A DNA stretch of 64,000 nt, taken from contig QVRM01007053.1 in assembly GCA_003439945.1 (NCBI GenBank), positions 124,001-188,000 of the forward strand, read 5' to 3'. Below are positions 39,051-49,294 of this stretch, one piece after another (position 1 is the first letter of the stretch; the number at the start of each line of letters is the position of its first letter). The stretch comes from Dermanyssus gallinae (Eukaryota > Arthropoda > Arachnida > Mesostigmata > Dermanyssidae). The translations under genes were made by a program, and so were the position numbers. The notes below the pieces were generated by a model that saw only the letters and a program-made list of their open reading frames with translations, ran no database searches and had not been told where the DNA came from.

Positions 39051-40503
39051 TCATCAGAACCTGCCAGCTCTGTATTCAGCCTTTGGAGAGCGTTCACACA
39101 AAGGCGTGTAAAAGTGCACGGATCAGCGGTGGTAAGTTATTATAGGATGCAAACGACTCAGCAGTATCTTTAAAGGCAGAACAATACTCTTTTTCTGGCG
39201 ATGTCAATCACGTAATGAATGAATAGGACGGCACCTGGTGGCACTAGTAACGCGCTGCTCATAAAGTGTGAGATAGCACTTCAGTATGTGTGGCCAATTT
39301 GTATACGTCTGCAGTATGTTTGCCAATTTGTGGCTGTTCTTGCCTCAACTCAACGATGCTCGAATTTTGTAACGAGGTGCTACGGTCGGCCCGTCGCGCA
39401 TTCCACAATCACGTAACGGGTCCAATATCCGCTGATGTATATATACAAGTGCCACCACTGCCATCGTCTAGATACGATGACTACACATTCGTGCGACTCG
39501 CGGCTATTCAGTGGGAAGTCAACGTGCCACCACCGGTACACTCCTGCCTCCTGCCGAACGGGATAAGCGTAAGACGAGGTTCCCCTTCACCCCGCACCCC
39601 CGGCTTTTCCGGTTGGTGTGGCCGTGCAAAGGACGCCGGCCGGGTTTTTGGTGCATCCCTACCGCGTGTCGCCGGCCAAAATCACTTTCAGCCGTCTAGC
39701 TGGCGCCGTCGACTGTCGGGTCGAATTGTTCCCCATTTGCGCGCCAGCGCGCGCGCGTCGGCCTGCGACACGGTTCAATTGCTCGAATCAGCCAACCCGA
39801 AGGAAAGAAGGTCTCCCGCTTGCGGCTGAATTTGTTGCCCCCCCCTCACCCTCACGACCCCTATCCAGCCCCCTCTAGCCCCACTTTCCATCGTTGAACT
39901 ACCGCTCCGGCACGCCCGTTCTCCGTTTGAGGTACTCATGAGGTAAGCCGCGAGTAGCTTTGCCTCCCGAACGTACGAAATGCAGACGTACGGAAACGGG
40001 TCGCGATTCTTGAGCACCAGTCGACGGAAGGCGAGGTGAGGAGTTGCTGCGGGCGGGTCACCACGAGAGACGAAGACTTTGAAAACTTCACGGAGTAAAG
40101 CGGCCATCCAAGGAAACGTAATCATTCCCCTCAGTTGCCGTCATCGTCATCGGGGCGCTTGCCACCACAGCCCCTCGCTTCCTACTTCCGTTGGCAAAAG
40201 GCGAAAATCGTTTTTCTAGGTCTATTTGTTAAGCTCGTTTGAAGCACCGCTTTTGTCGAGTTTAGACCGCAATTCGGAGATGATAGGAAGGAGGCGGATG
40301 GCTCACCCGAACCCGACTGATATTAGGTTACTAGAGCCGAAATATTGACGATGTTGACAAACCCATCTCTTTCGCAATTCCGCCATCTCTTTTGATCATG
40401 CAGGATGTGCGCAAGCATATTTAAAGGCATGACTTCAGAACACAATCAAGATTAAGTGTCAAGACGACCGTTAATAAAAGCTACCCGATACTATACTTTT
40501 TCC

Positions 40504-40518
40504 ATATATATATATATT

Positions 40519-40562
<44 letters not shown>

Positions 40563-40563
40563 T
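40504..40563. repeat. (TA)n microsatellite
   Basis: About 60 bases of TA repeat with two interruptions, directly left of a transposon-like end at 40569. Confidence 0.95.
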
Positions 40564-40568
40564 ACATG

Positions 40569-40743
40569 CAGGGTCTCCCAGAATTCGTGCAACAGCTTTG
40601 GGGTCTAGTACAACTCGGCGAAATAATCAGTCTTTCCAATGGAACAAGGAGCGATAATGATTTCTAAAAAAATGATAATTGAGCGTGAAAGTGTAAGAAT
40701 TGCAACATGTAGGAATGCCAAAATGTATGAATTGCAAATAAAT
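40569..40743 (+). mobile_element. possible DNA-transposon end or MITE fragment
   Basis: The sequence starts CAGGGTCTCCCAGAATTCGT just after a (TA)n tract. CAGGGT(G/C)TCCCAGAA is a form common to Tc1/mariner-related terminal repeats. The fragment runs until the family B SINE at 40744. The opposite end was not found, so the call rests on one terminus. Confidence 0.35.
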
Positions 40744-41038
40744 AGCGGCGGTGGCTTAGGCGGCTAACGCACCGTTCGAAACGGGGCGTTGCCATGGCAA
40801 CCACGGTTAGCAAAACATCGCTAGTTCGAGCCCTGGCCGTGCTGGTAGAATTTGTTGGACGTGGTTGTCATTGCCTTGCTGCTACATACCTCTGCTGGAG
40901 AAAGCCTATATAATTCCAGTACGAGAACGCGATGACGATAGATGCATTTAGACGCTATCGTGCCACAGGCAACTTAGCCCATTACGAGCGTCTAAAATGT
41001 AGTTGTCAAAGCGTTAAAAAAAAAAAAAAAAAAAAAAA
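40744..41038 (+). mobile_element. tRNA-derived SINE, family B, with A-tail
   Basis: Head GCGGCGGTGGCTTAGGCGGC carries an A-box-like segment. A B-box GTTCGAGCC lies near 40824-40832. About 180 bases of unrelated body follow, and a pure A tail (41016-41038) ends the element. The layout of tRNA head, body and poly-A is that of a SINE inserted on the plus strand. The body differs from family A, so this is a second family. No confident target-site duplication was seen. Confidence 0.78.
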
Positions 41039-41335
41039 TTAATTTCTTGAGAAATGTTTTTAATAAAACTTTTGTTCTGCTTTGAGCTTACGTATAATGC
41101 AATTCAACTAATGTAAAATGTTCCTCTAAATACGCTTGTATGATTGGTTTGTCAATTTGATTGGGGCTCTCGCAACGCAGAGTTAGTGAAGATATATCAG
41201 GATAAAAGGTTTGGCCACAACTACTTTGGTAATTTCGCCCTCACTCCCAAAAAGCATTTTCGCCCAAAAAAACTATTTTACACTGACTTGTGCTTAGACC
41301 GCAAAATTTGTTGAACAATTCTGGAAGTCTGAAAG

Positions 41336-41361
41336 AATATTTATACATATATATGTATATA

Positions 41362-41397
<36 letters not shown>

Positions 41398-41406
41398 CAC
41401 ACATAT

Positions 41407-41461
<55 letters not shown>
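41336..41461. repeat. long compound (TA)n tract
   Basis: About 125 bases of TA repeat with short CATATG, ACACAC and ATAGAT interruptions. Open frames here encode only Tyr-Ile repeats. Confidence 0.95.
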
Positions 41462-41464
<3 letters not shown>

Positions 41465-43362
41465 AGTTTTACTCAAAGGAGCAATAAAATATTACAAGGA
41501 TACGGGTTATATATTGTAGGTATACACAGCGCCTGATTAGGTTTTGTGGCTCTTTGAATCAGAATTCTCAGCCTTTCATTTTGCTCTGGTTTGCTAACAA
41601 TTACCCAGCAAGATTAGCCTAATTAGACGACTTTTCTAAGCGTGTCTCTAAGAGTCGACGTTGCTTGGTCTATTTACGCAGGTAACCACCAGAGTTTGGT
41701 GCTTAAAGACTTTTTACGAAGGAAAAGCCACAAAGCGGAACCTTCTAGAGGCAGAGGAAGAAATAAATATATAAAGACTTCTATTGCTACACACGATAAA
41801 GCCTATTTTCTAACGGAGCTTATACGTATAGTCGACGAATCAGCACGCCAAATAGAATCTGCTTGTTCTTCAACTCAGCGTCGCACGAGCATATTAAAGG
41901 ACCGGACGTGCCAATATTTGAGTTGCTACAAGAACAACCAGTAGCCGCAGAGTTTTTACTGTAAAACTGACTGAACAAAGGAGAAAACCAATTTAGAACA
42001 GTAAACCAATCAGATATAATAGGCGAGCCCATTTTCTTGCATCTAGGTAGGAAATGGAAACGGAGAAGTTACCCCGCATTTATAACCTGTGCGCAGGAAG
42101 AAGCAGTAAAAACAAGGATGACGAATGCTTATGTCTAACTTTGGGTCAATCATCAGACCATTGAGCACAACCTGATAGCCCTTTCCGCAATAAGATAGAG
42201 ACTGCACAATTTGTTAATGATCATGTTGCGCCAGTGACCCTCAATAGCCTCCGCGTTATGCCCTCTAGTACCCGTCCCATTCCTCCCTGGGCTCAGAAGT
42301 TGCTTTAGGTTAATCGACGAGAAGGTCCCTAGGGCGCCTCTACTATGTCAAGCGTTCCTAGGCAAGTAATATGTAGAACTCGTTCATTGCATGTGAATGC
42401 AATGAATGTGAGTGCAAGCTCTGCTTCTTACTAGCCTACATAGTTTTTTAAGTTAGCTATCTAGGATTAGCCAGGTATTTCAAAAGTCTGGTTAAAAAGC
42501 CCGGCTAGCTAAGCTGTGTGCCTATCACCGTCGTCGCAACCTACGTAAGAGGCTAAGCCCAGGTCGCAGCTGAATAGCTGGATGTCGTTCCGCAATGAGT
42601 TCGACAGCACCAGCTAGAAGACTAAATTAGACAGCATGCACATGCGTCGACCGCTAAATGCAAAGAGATAAACTTAAGGCCAAGTTATTTTCTCTGTTGT
42701 GCCCGAGATAGCTTCGCATGTCTGGCAGCTCAGTGCAATATTGGAGCAGGACCAAGCTTGCACACAGCTGCTACCATGTCTTATTGCATCCGCATGATAT
42801 GATGCCAGCCGTATAAGCGCACGACCTTAATAGCGGAAACTTGTTAAGACATGACTTCAATAGGACAGAGGTCGCGCTCCATGTCCAAGACGGGGCTGAA
42901 CAGTTTGTAATAGCGCAAACGCAGTATGACACTTTAAGACGTCGTCGCACGGGGCGTCACACGCGGCATAGTAACTTCAGCGCCAGTCCAACGTACGCGC
43001 TTCATCGTACATTAGAAATCCTTATGTTCGGCCGCTTAGTACGAGAATTAGATAGCACATTGGGCGGGAGAATCTACATATGCATCAAGACAAAACAGAA
43101 TGAAGGATACGTTTCCTTTGACTAGAAATTGGTTGCATGATTAGTCGGCCTAAAGCCACTTCCTCCAAATGGAAAAACGTGTGGCTTCTTTCTCGTCATG
43201 AGTCAGGGTACGCGCTGCGACTGCCAACCACGTCCGTAGTGTAGAGTATTTTCCCTAACAAATTGTCTCCAAACAGACTGAACAAATTGCAACTCTTCTC
43301 CTTTATTTTCAAAGTGCAATATATATGCTTTGTAAAGCCTACACACATATGTATGTATGTAT

Positions 43363-43388
43363 ATGCATATATATATATATATATATAT
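43363..43388. repeat. (TA)n microsatellite
   Basis: About 26 bases of TA repeat preceded by GTATGT-type repeats. Confidence 0.9.
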
Positions 43389-44576
43389 GCTCGTGGTTAT
43401 CGATTTATCGTAATTAAAAACAGTACCAGACACACTGCCACTAGGCACTGTACCAAGATACCTAATGCGGAAACAACTGCCAAGAGCCAAGAATAGAGCT
43501 ACGAGGGGTGCGCAGTTTGCAAAGATTGATCCTTCATGCTCCGGTAGACCTGGTAGGGCCTGTAAGCTGCAAGACAACTCAAATTGAAGCCGCCCGGAGT
43601 CGAAACTTAGGAAGGCGATTCGCTCGGCTGACTTTCCGTGAGGGGCGGAAGTCGCCTTACCGAGGTCCAGCCATAACCGAATAGGAAGCAACGGATGGTC
43701 CTTGAGACGCTTTCATTGCTTTCGGCCGCCAGTCTGCCACATTGGCTCTGCCACACCGCTCGCTGTCCACTCTCGGGGGAGCCGGTGGATAAGTATATCT
43801 GGACGTCTGTGAGGGACTGCGTGCGTACATCTGCTTGAGAGAAACATATCTGCAAGAAGGAGATTGCTTCTTGTGTGCCTTGTATGGCCTATGCCTTTAG
43901 CCGATCCTTCTCAATCTTTGGACGCTCGAAAGCTCTCTCTCTCTCTCTGCTGCTCACCGTCGTGAGGATATCGCCGATTGCGATCGTCTCGAACGTAATT
44001 CCAGCGACCAAACAGTGGTTGACAGCAGGTGATGTTAAGAACGTTCCGTGGAACGGTTGGGGCGTGCTGTTTCCGCCTCCATGTATCTATATGTATTGTG
44101 TGTGTGTGTGTTGGAATAAACAAGCCAGCCTAGAGCAGTGCACGACATAGCAAAGGTCGAGCAGTCTCACAGTGCAGGACGCGCCCTCTAGAGTCGTCAT
44201 TTCCTTCTAGCAAAAACTTCATTTTAAAATGAGACAGCCTTAGGAAATAGGACTCTGTTGACGTTTGCCTTTCAGCAAAGACAGTGTTGAGACAAAAAGC
44301 ATCCATCAGAGTAAAACCGACAGCCAGTTGCACTGACGATTCCACTTAGGTTGTTTAAATTCTTCTTGTTAACCTTCCTCTACTGCACACATTACGTAAT
44401 GCGTTAATAAAGCCAATTAAATATTTAATAGTTTTCGAAAATTGACGCTTGCAACACAATTTATAAGCCGCATCTCACAAATATGTTAAAAACAGGTCGT
44501 TCGAGTGTTAGACTCCATCGTTTGAATCAATCCCCCCATTAACAGCACTCACAAGGACAACCATCTGCCAAGTAGA

Positions 44577-45212
44577 GCCACACCCTCATGTTCGTGAGAA
44601 AATTCTGCTTCTTCTGAAGAACATATTAGGCCGATCAGAAGATGCGACATGGTCGTTTAGAAGATAATTTGCAAAAATAAAGTTATTTTGTTAGCTTTCA
44701 CACCAAATACCTCAAAATCATAAGCCTACGACCATTCGCAGCGCTTTAGCAAATTTAATGCGCATTTCATGAAGAACATTGGCACCAAACTTCTGGAAAT
44801 GCGAGCCGTAGTTGCGGAGTAATTAAGATTTTTTGGCGGGCATGTCGAGATTGAGTGCATGCATAACTCGTCACACAGTCGTGTGACGACGTTCACAGCC
44901 TCAAGGTCGCCACGCAGACAGTTATGCATGCATTCAATCTCGGCATGCCTGCCGAAAAATCCTAAATACTCCGCAATCGCGGCCATTGCCATAAGCTTGG
45001 TACCAAAACGATCGCCATGCGCATTTGCCTGAATGCGTTAGTTTTGAGCGCTGCGAATGGTCGTACGGTTATGATTTTGAGGTATTTGGTGTAAAAGCTA
45101 ATAAAACAATTCCATTTTTGCGAATTCTCTTTTAAACGACCATGTCGCATCTTCTGGCCGGCCTTATATGCTCTTCTGAAGAAGCAGAATTTTCTGAACG
45201 AACACGGTGTGC
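44577..45212. mobile_element. foldback element with ~290-bp inverted arms
   Basis: The left arm (44577-44868) and right arm (44919-45212) are long inverted copies. For example AGAAGATGCGACATGGTCGT at 44638 reappears reverse-complemented near 45133-45156, and ACACCAAATACCTCAAAATC near 44700 reappears near 45080-45098. The last arm bases GCATGCATAACT and AGTTATGCATGC are mirror copies. The 50-base spacer begins with a small perfect hairpin (CGTCACAC AGTC GTGTGACG). Arms differ by scattered substitutions. No ORF is supported, since the open frames in it are shadows of the arms. The layout fits a foldback/MITE-type non-autonomous DNA transposon. Confidence 0.88.
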
Positions 45213-45401
45213 TTAGTTTCTGTATAGTAGGACTAGTTGCCTCGCAATGGCATATTTTATGCTCTTATGTCGGGCAACAACACCAGCGTCACAAATTGTA
45301 GTAACTTTACCCTCACTTTTAAATAAGACCTGTTGGAAACCACGTTACCTTGTAAAAAAATATTTGCTATAACGAGCTCTACAATTTGTATTATTGATTT
45401 T

Positions 45402-45416
45402 CACATACTCCTGTAA

Positions 45417-45456
<40 letters not shown>

Positions 45457-45500
45457 TTACACATACTCCTGTAATACTATATGTATGTATATATATATAT
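45402..45500. repeat. tandem-duplicated unit containing (TA)n
   Basis: CACATACTCCTGTAATACTA occurs at 45402 and again at 45460, each followed by a TA tract (about 34 bases, then about 14) and ACTTAC. Only TA-tract length differs much between the copies, the same pattern as at 6086-6297. Confidence 0.9.
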
Positions 45501-46000
45501 ACTTACTTAGTACTTCCCTTTGTATTAAATGACACCCTCCCTCAAGAAGCTCCATGGCGCAGTTAAAACAGCGACCGAATGCAAATCTTATTACTTTCCT
45601 TTGTAATATTTTTAACTTCTTTCCCAACCCCGCGCTATGGATCAGAGCGGCATGAGCAAATGTCAATACTAATGCATATATGGCCTTCTATATATTTCTT
45701 GTTACTTTATATTTATTAAACGCCCAAAGATCCTTACACAGTACTGCATTTCTCCATCTTTCAGCCTTCTTCCTTCGTATAATTTCTTCGTTCTCTAAAT
45801 AATCATTTCCTGAAGTCATTGTCACCCCAAGATACTTGTACTGACTTAAATAATCTAATTCCCTTCCTTGTAATACAAGGTTTTTCCCCTATCCCCACTA
45901 AATACTAAAATTGCGCTTGTTTTTGTTTTATTAAACACTAGTTCATCCGCTGCTTGCCATCATGCATTTAACATTTGTTGAACTTCATATATATATACAT
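45480..46000 (-). mobile_element. LINE reverse-transcriptase C-terminal fragment
   Basis: On the minus strand, from about 46000 down: ADELVFNKTKTSAILVFSGD, KYLGVTMTSGNDLENEEI, RRKKAERWRNAVL, then ALVLTFAHAALIHSAGLGKK and VIRFAFGRCFNCAMELLEGG. This is the usual order after the RT active site: LE.N..KT.V..F, KYLGV, a helical region, RF.LG.....T...L.G. One or two stops interrupt it and the upstream part is missing. It lies in the RasGRF intron on the same strand as the gene, starting about 85 bases past the exon C donor. Confidence 0.7.
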
Positions 46001-46083
46001 ATCATTTCGTGAGGTTTATAGGATGTAGCTGTAAGAAGCATATGAACTAATAAGAGGTAGACACGAAGAGTCAAGCCGCTAAC

Positions 46084-46277
46084 CTGATGCATTGGATAGG
46101 TGAGAAAGGTCTCCAGCGTTCTGCCCTGAAGCACAGTCTTTTCTTCGAGCCTTTGCAGTATATTAGCAAACTTGTCTCGCTGTTTGCATTCGGCGAGAAC
46201 CTGCAGCGAGTAGTGATGGTTTCGTACGTACTCCTGGTAGATGGACAGCATTGGCAGCAGCATGTCGAAGAGATCTC
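46084..46277 (-). CDS. RasGRF: RasGRF exon C: DH domain core
   Basis: The largest DH exon (194 bases; assembled codons 73-136). It reads DLFDMLLPMLSIYQEYVRNH, then HYSLQVLAECKQRDKF, and ends ERL-like with TLETFLTYPMHQ. The order matches RASGRF: DLFD.LLPML.IYQE.VRNH.YSLQ, a variable linker, then RTLE.FLTYPM.Q. The end is the beginning of conserved region 3, the segment that contacts the GTPase. The acceptor is ACTGCAG and the donor is GTTAGC, a less common but valid GT donor. A decayed LINE sits about 90 bases beyond the donor in the following intron, and a (TA)n stretch lies between them. The linker between KQ and TLE differs from vertebrates, as expected for a surface loop. Confidence 0.96.
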
Positions 46278-47733
46278 CTGCAGTGTCCATCCCGTCGTCA
46301 CGAGTCACGATGATGAGTTCCGGAGATGTTAGAGATTAGCGCGCGTCCGAATAATAGACAAACAAGCACACCACATCAGAAGTTATCTCCGCAAACCGTT
46401 TTGGACTGTTCCCACTCTAGTATCGGAAAAGGGCAGAGGGGGCAGGGGCGAGGGGAGAACAAGGAAGAAGGGTAAAAGAAGAAGAAGAGCAAGAGGAAAA
46501 GCGCAAGCCGGTAGCAAACAGACAATATGGCTGTAAGAAGCGACGGTGGTATTGGTGGTTTGTTCGCGGTGGCATACCTGTTGCCACCCGCCAACCACTG
46601 CCCCTTTGGGAGCGGGACACCAATGCCCGCACGGAGATAATGCTATGGTAACGATACTAATAATCCTCATCCTCCGCTCATCATGGTAGCAAACCAGCTA
46701 GTCGCAGAACTAGTCCTACCTACGTAAGCAGCAGTTAGTAACCATGATCCTATGGTTGAAAATTTAACGCTTAGCTTTTGGCGGCAGGAAGGCTAGGCAG
46801 GTCAGGCCATGTTGTAGTTGATGCTTTGAAGGTGAGTAAGCGTGGTCGGGTAGCTGCGTATTCAGGTTTTCATGTGCAGCCAGTGCAGCGTGTCTGTGTG
46901 TGGCGGTGTACCTGTATGTGCTCAAGTCTAGTTTGTGTCGGTGCAGAGTTTTAACGTCATTACCGGACCTAACTTGTATCTACTCCCTTCTTTTTGCCCT
47001 ACCTGCCGACTCTGCCCTGCCAATGACGACGCCGTGACGTAGCAGCATCACGGCACGACGAGAGCAGAAAGAAAACACAGGTAACTAATAATGAGGTAAA
47101 GAGAGCGATAGTGAGACATGGAGAACGGGATAGAGAGAGAGAGAGAGATAGAGGGCGGGCAAACGGGAGCACGATAAGAATAAAAACGAAGGAATGAAAG
47201 GGAAGAGTGTCAGCGGGCGACGGGAAACCTCCGAAGGCTGGCCGAATACCAGCGATTCTGTAGAGAGTAAGAGATTTTGCGAAGGAGTAAGAAAAGTACA
47301 AATAGAGATATGGTAAGCGAAAGAGAGAGAGATTGAGAGAGAGAGAGTATGTGTAAGACATGAAGGGGTTCAACGATCACGTAGTGGAGCGTAGGAAGGC
47401 TTGAGACGACGCTACCGACTTGCTGTCTACTAAGTGCCTGCCAGGTGGCTAACCGATGGGGAGAAGTGTGGGTGTGTGTATGGCTGAGCTGTGTATAAAG
47501 AAAGGAGTGTGCAAGTAGCGAGTGAGTTAGCAAACCAAAGCCATTGGAACAACGAGCCAGCGAAGGAACGAACGAGCCAGTCAAGTGGCCGACTGTATCC
47601 ACAGAAAAGATGACCGGGGGAGCAGAAAGAAGGAGCAAAGGAGAAAGACAGCCCATCGAGCCCACGAGGCCAAGGCCTCAGTAAGAGGTGCTGCTAGCCA
47701 GCCATCTAGCTACACTAAGTTGACTTCGACTAT

Positions 47734-47790
47734 TTACTACTACTACTACTTCTACTACTACTACTATTACTACTACTACTACTTCTGCTA
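47734..47790. repeat. (TAC)n microsatellite
   Basis: TAC/CTA triplets with TTC and TTA interruptions. The poly-tyrosine open frame through it is not a gene. Confidence 0.93.
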
Positions 47791-48346
47791 CGATTGCTTG
47801 CATTGCCGCCGCCGACACCCCCTCACCACCACCAGCAGCTTCAACTTTTACAGCTGCAGCTACTACAACTATTTATCCTACAAGTTCTTCCACTATTGCT
47901 ACATTTACTACGACAATTTTTACCACTACCACATCTGCTACTGCACTACTACTATTACGATGTACCCCAGCAGGCCTTTTGCGGCACAACTTGTGATAAG
48001 CAGCGCTTGCAGCAGGACAAGACGAAGATGAAAAAGGGCACGAGAAGCAGCAGAAAAGAAATGGCGGAAACGGAGTAGCAGCAGCACGAGAAGGAACATG
48101 CCGGAGCTATTCAAGTAGAGATATAGAAGATGTTTTTAGAGAAGCAGCAACAGGGGCGGCTGCGGCGGCAGCATCAGCATGATTATCATCATCATGATCC
48201 GCGGCGGTTACTGGTTCTCCACAAGGGTCTCGCGCGAGTGACGGCGGCCCATACGATGTCTGGGACGTATGGGCGGCGGTGCTCCAGCCTCGTCCCTCGG
48301 CTACGCCTGCCATGAACAAGATCGATGTCCTCGGCCTGCTGCTAGT

Positions 48347-48381
48347 GGTAATAGTAGTAGTAGTAGTAGTAGTAGTAGTAA
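48347..48381. repeat. (TAG)n microsatellite
   Basis: A clean TAG/GTA triplet run of about 35 bases. Confidence 0.94.
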
Positions 48382-48943
48382 TAGTGGCAGCTGCAGCGGT
48401 CGACGTATTAGTAGCCAGAGCTTAGCAGTGTAACTAGTGTAGTTTCTGCGGTCTATTCTCGGCGATGTGAAAGCGTCGGACAACCGACAAGAAACGTCGG
48501 ACCGAAGCGGATGCCGAAGCCGAAGCCGAGAGGGTGGCGAGCAAGCGAGTCAGCTAGATGGGACCAACGTAGCATAGTGCGATCGACTGGTATTACGTTG
48601 AGGCGACGTGAGAAAGTTGAGTGGGTCAAAAGGTGACACCTTCTTCTCCACTTCAGCCACTTGGCGACTGGTTTCTACAATTCGGCGGGCGGAGTCGACG
48701 CGCAAAAATGTAAAAGACGGAAAAAGAAAAATCAAGTGACACCACAAAGTGTGGCAGTGGTGGCGATGATGGCGGTAGACTGTGGATCGCCGGTTGAGGT
48801 CGAGAGGAGGGCGCAGACTGGTCGACGACTTCGAGCGTACAAAGCGCGCTCGAAGTCGAATTAACAAGTGAGATACAAAGGCCGACGAGCCAACTCATTT
48901 GAAAACTGAACTGGCTAACTACTGCGCGTACAACACACCTCAC

Positions 48944-49018
48944 CTTTCTCGGACATGAGATGGGCGACGGCTACAGATCCGGCCGACCGTGCCCTGTCTA
49001 GCAGGAAATGGCTGTGGT
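48944..49018 (-). CDS. candidate in-frame cassette exon (unproven) in the RasGRF DH domain
   Basis: Within the intron between exons B and C is a 75-base minus-strand open stretch bounded by CCCGCTAG and GTGAGG. It starts with two bases and ends with one base of a codon, exactly the phase needed to be spliced between exon B (ends G|) and exon C (begins GA). It would insert about 25 residues including HSHFLLDRARSAGSVAVAH between LVL and DLFD. Against it: vertebrate RASGRF has nothing here, the acceptor has a poor pyrimidine tract, and an insertion would fall between DH helices. Phase match alone has a fair chance of being coincidence. Confidence 0.15.
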
Positions 49019-49238
49019 CTAGCGGGATCACGAAGACATCATGCACAGTTGCCCAAGCTTGCGGAAAATGCGTGTCGGGTTGAAGTAGCACAGTGGCAAA
49101 ACAGGCAGACAGTCGGACAAACAGAGAAACACGTGCGTGCGCACATGCATCGTACATATGTTTACATACATCTGACCGCAAACAGAGAGCTTCTGGGCGG
49201 CAAGGAGAAAGGTACACGATTTACCCTGTAGCCGCTTG

Positions 49239-49294
49239 ACGACTTTAACCAGACACGATAGCTAAAAGTAGCTATAGTTTCTGGTTAAAGTCGT
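49239..49294. repeat. 25-bp inverted repeat (hairpin)
   Basis: ACGACTTTAACCAGACACGA plus TAGCT, a 6-base loop AAAAGT, then AGCTATAGTTTCTGGTTAAA plus GTCGT. The arms pair over 25 bases with two mismatches. It is not followed by a T-tract and has no known role. It could be a small MITE relic or a transcript hairpin. Confidence 0.88.

Larger units (their letters stand above)
29225..46083 (-). other. RasGRF intron between exons C and D (16.9 kb)
   Basis: The largest GT-AG intron in the window. It contains (TAA)n at 29789-29844, a mariner element (30.9-32.1 kb), GC-rich triplet islands (32.5-32.8 and 34.0-34.9 kb), a LINE fragment (35.3-36.16 kb), SINEs (38.7-39.05 and 40.74-41.04 kb), long (TA)n tracts, a foldback element (44.58-45.21 kb) and a LINE fragment (45.48-46.0 kb). 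36300-37700, 39060-40500 and 41500-43300 show no recognised gene. Confidence 0.8.

Noticed and set aside
39290..40125. Long open frames on both strands (179 codons plus, 116 codons minus)
   Set aside because: The region is GC-rich, the translations show no domain, and both strands stay open together, as expected from composition. It lies between exons C and D, which are already contiguous.
42040..42320. Possible LINE endonuclease/RT linker scrap (SSDH...PFRNKIETAQF...IPPWAQ)
   Set aside because: Some likeness to LINE linkers, but too short and broken by stops to support.
43607..43855. Minus-strand frame ending at a good GTAAGG donor near 43660
   Set aside because: Exons C and D already join in phase with continuous family sequence, and the translation is not RasGRF-like.
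44726..45150. Overlapping minus-strand open frames
   Set aside because: They run through both arms of the foldback element and mirror each other. They are shadows of the inverted repeat.
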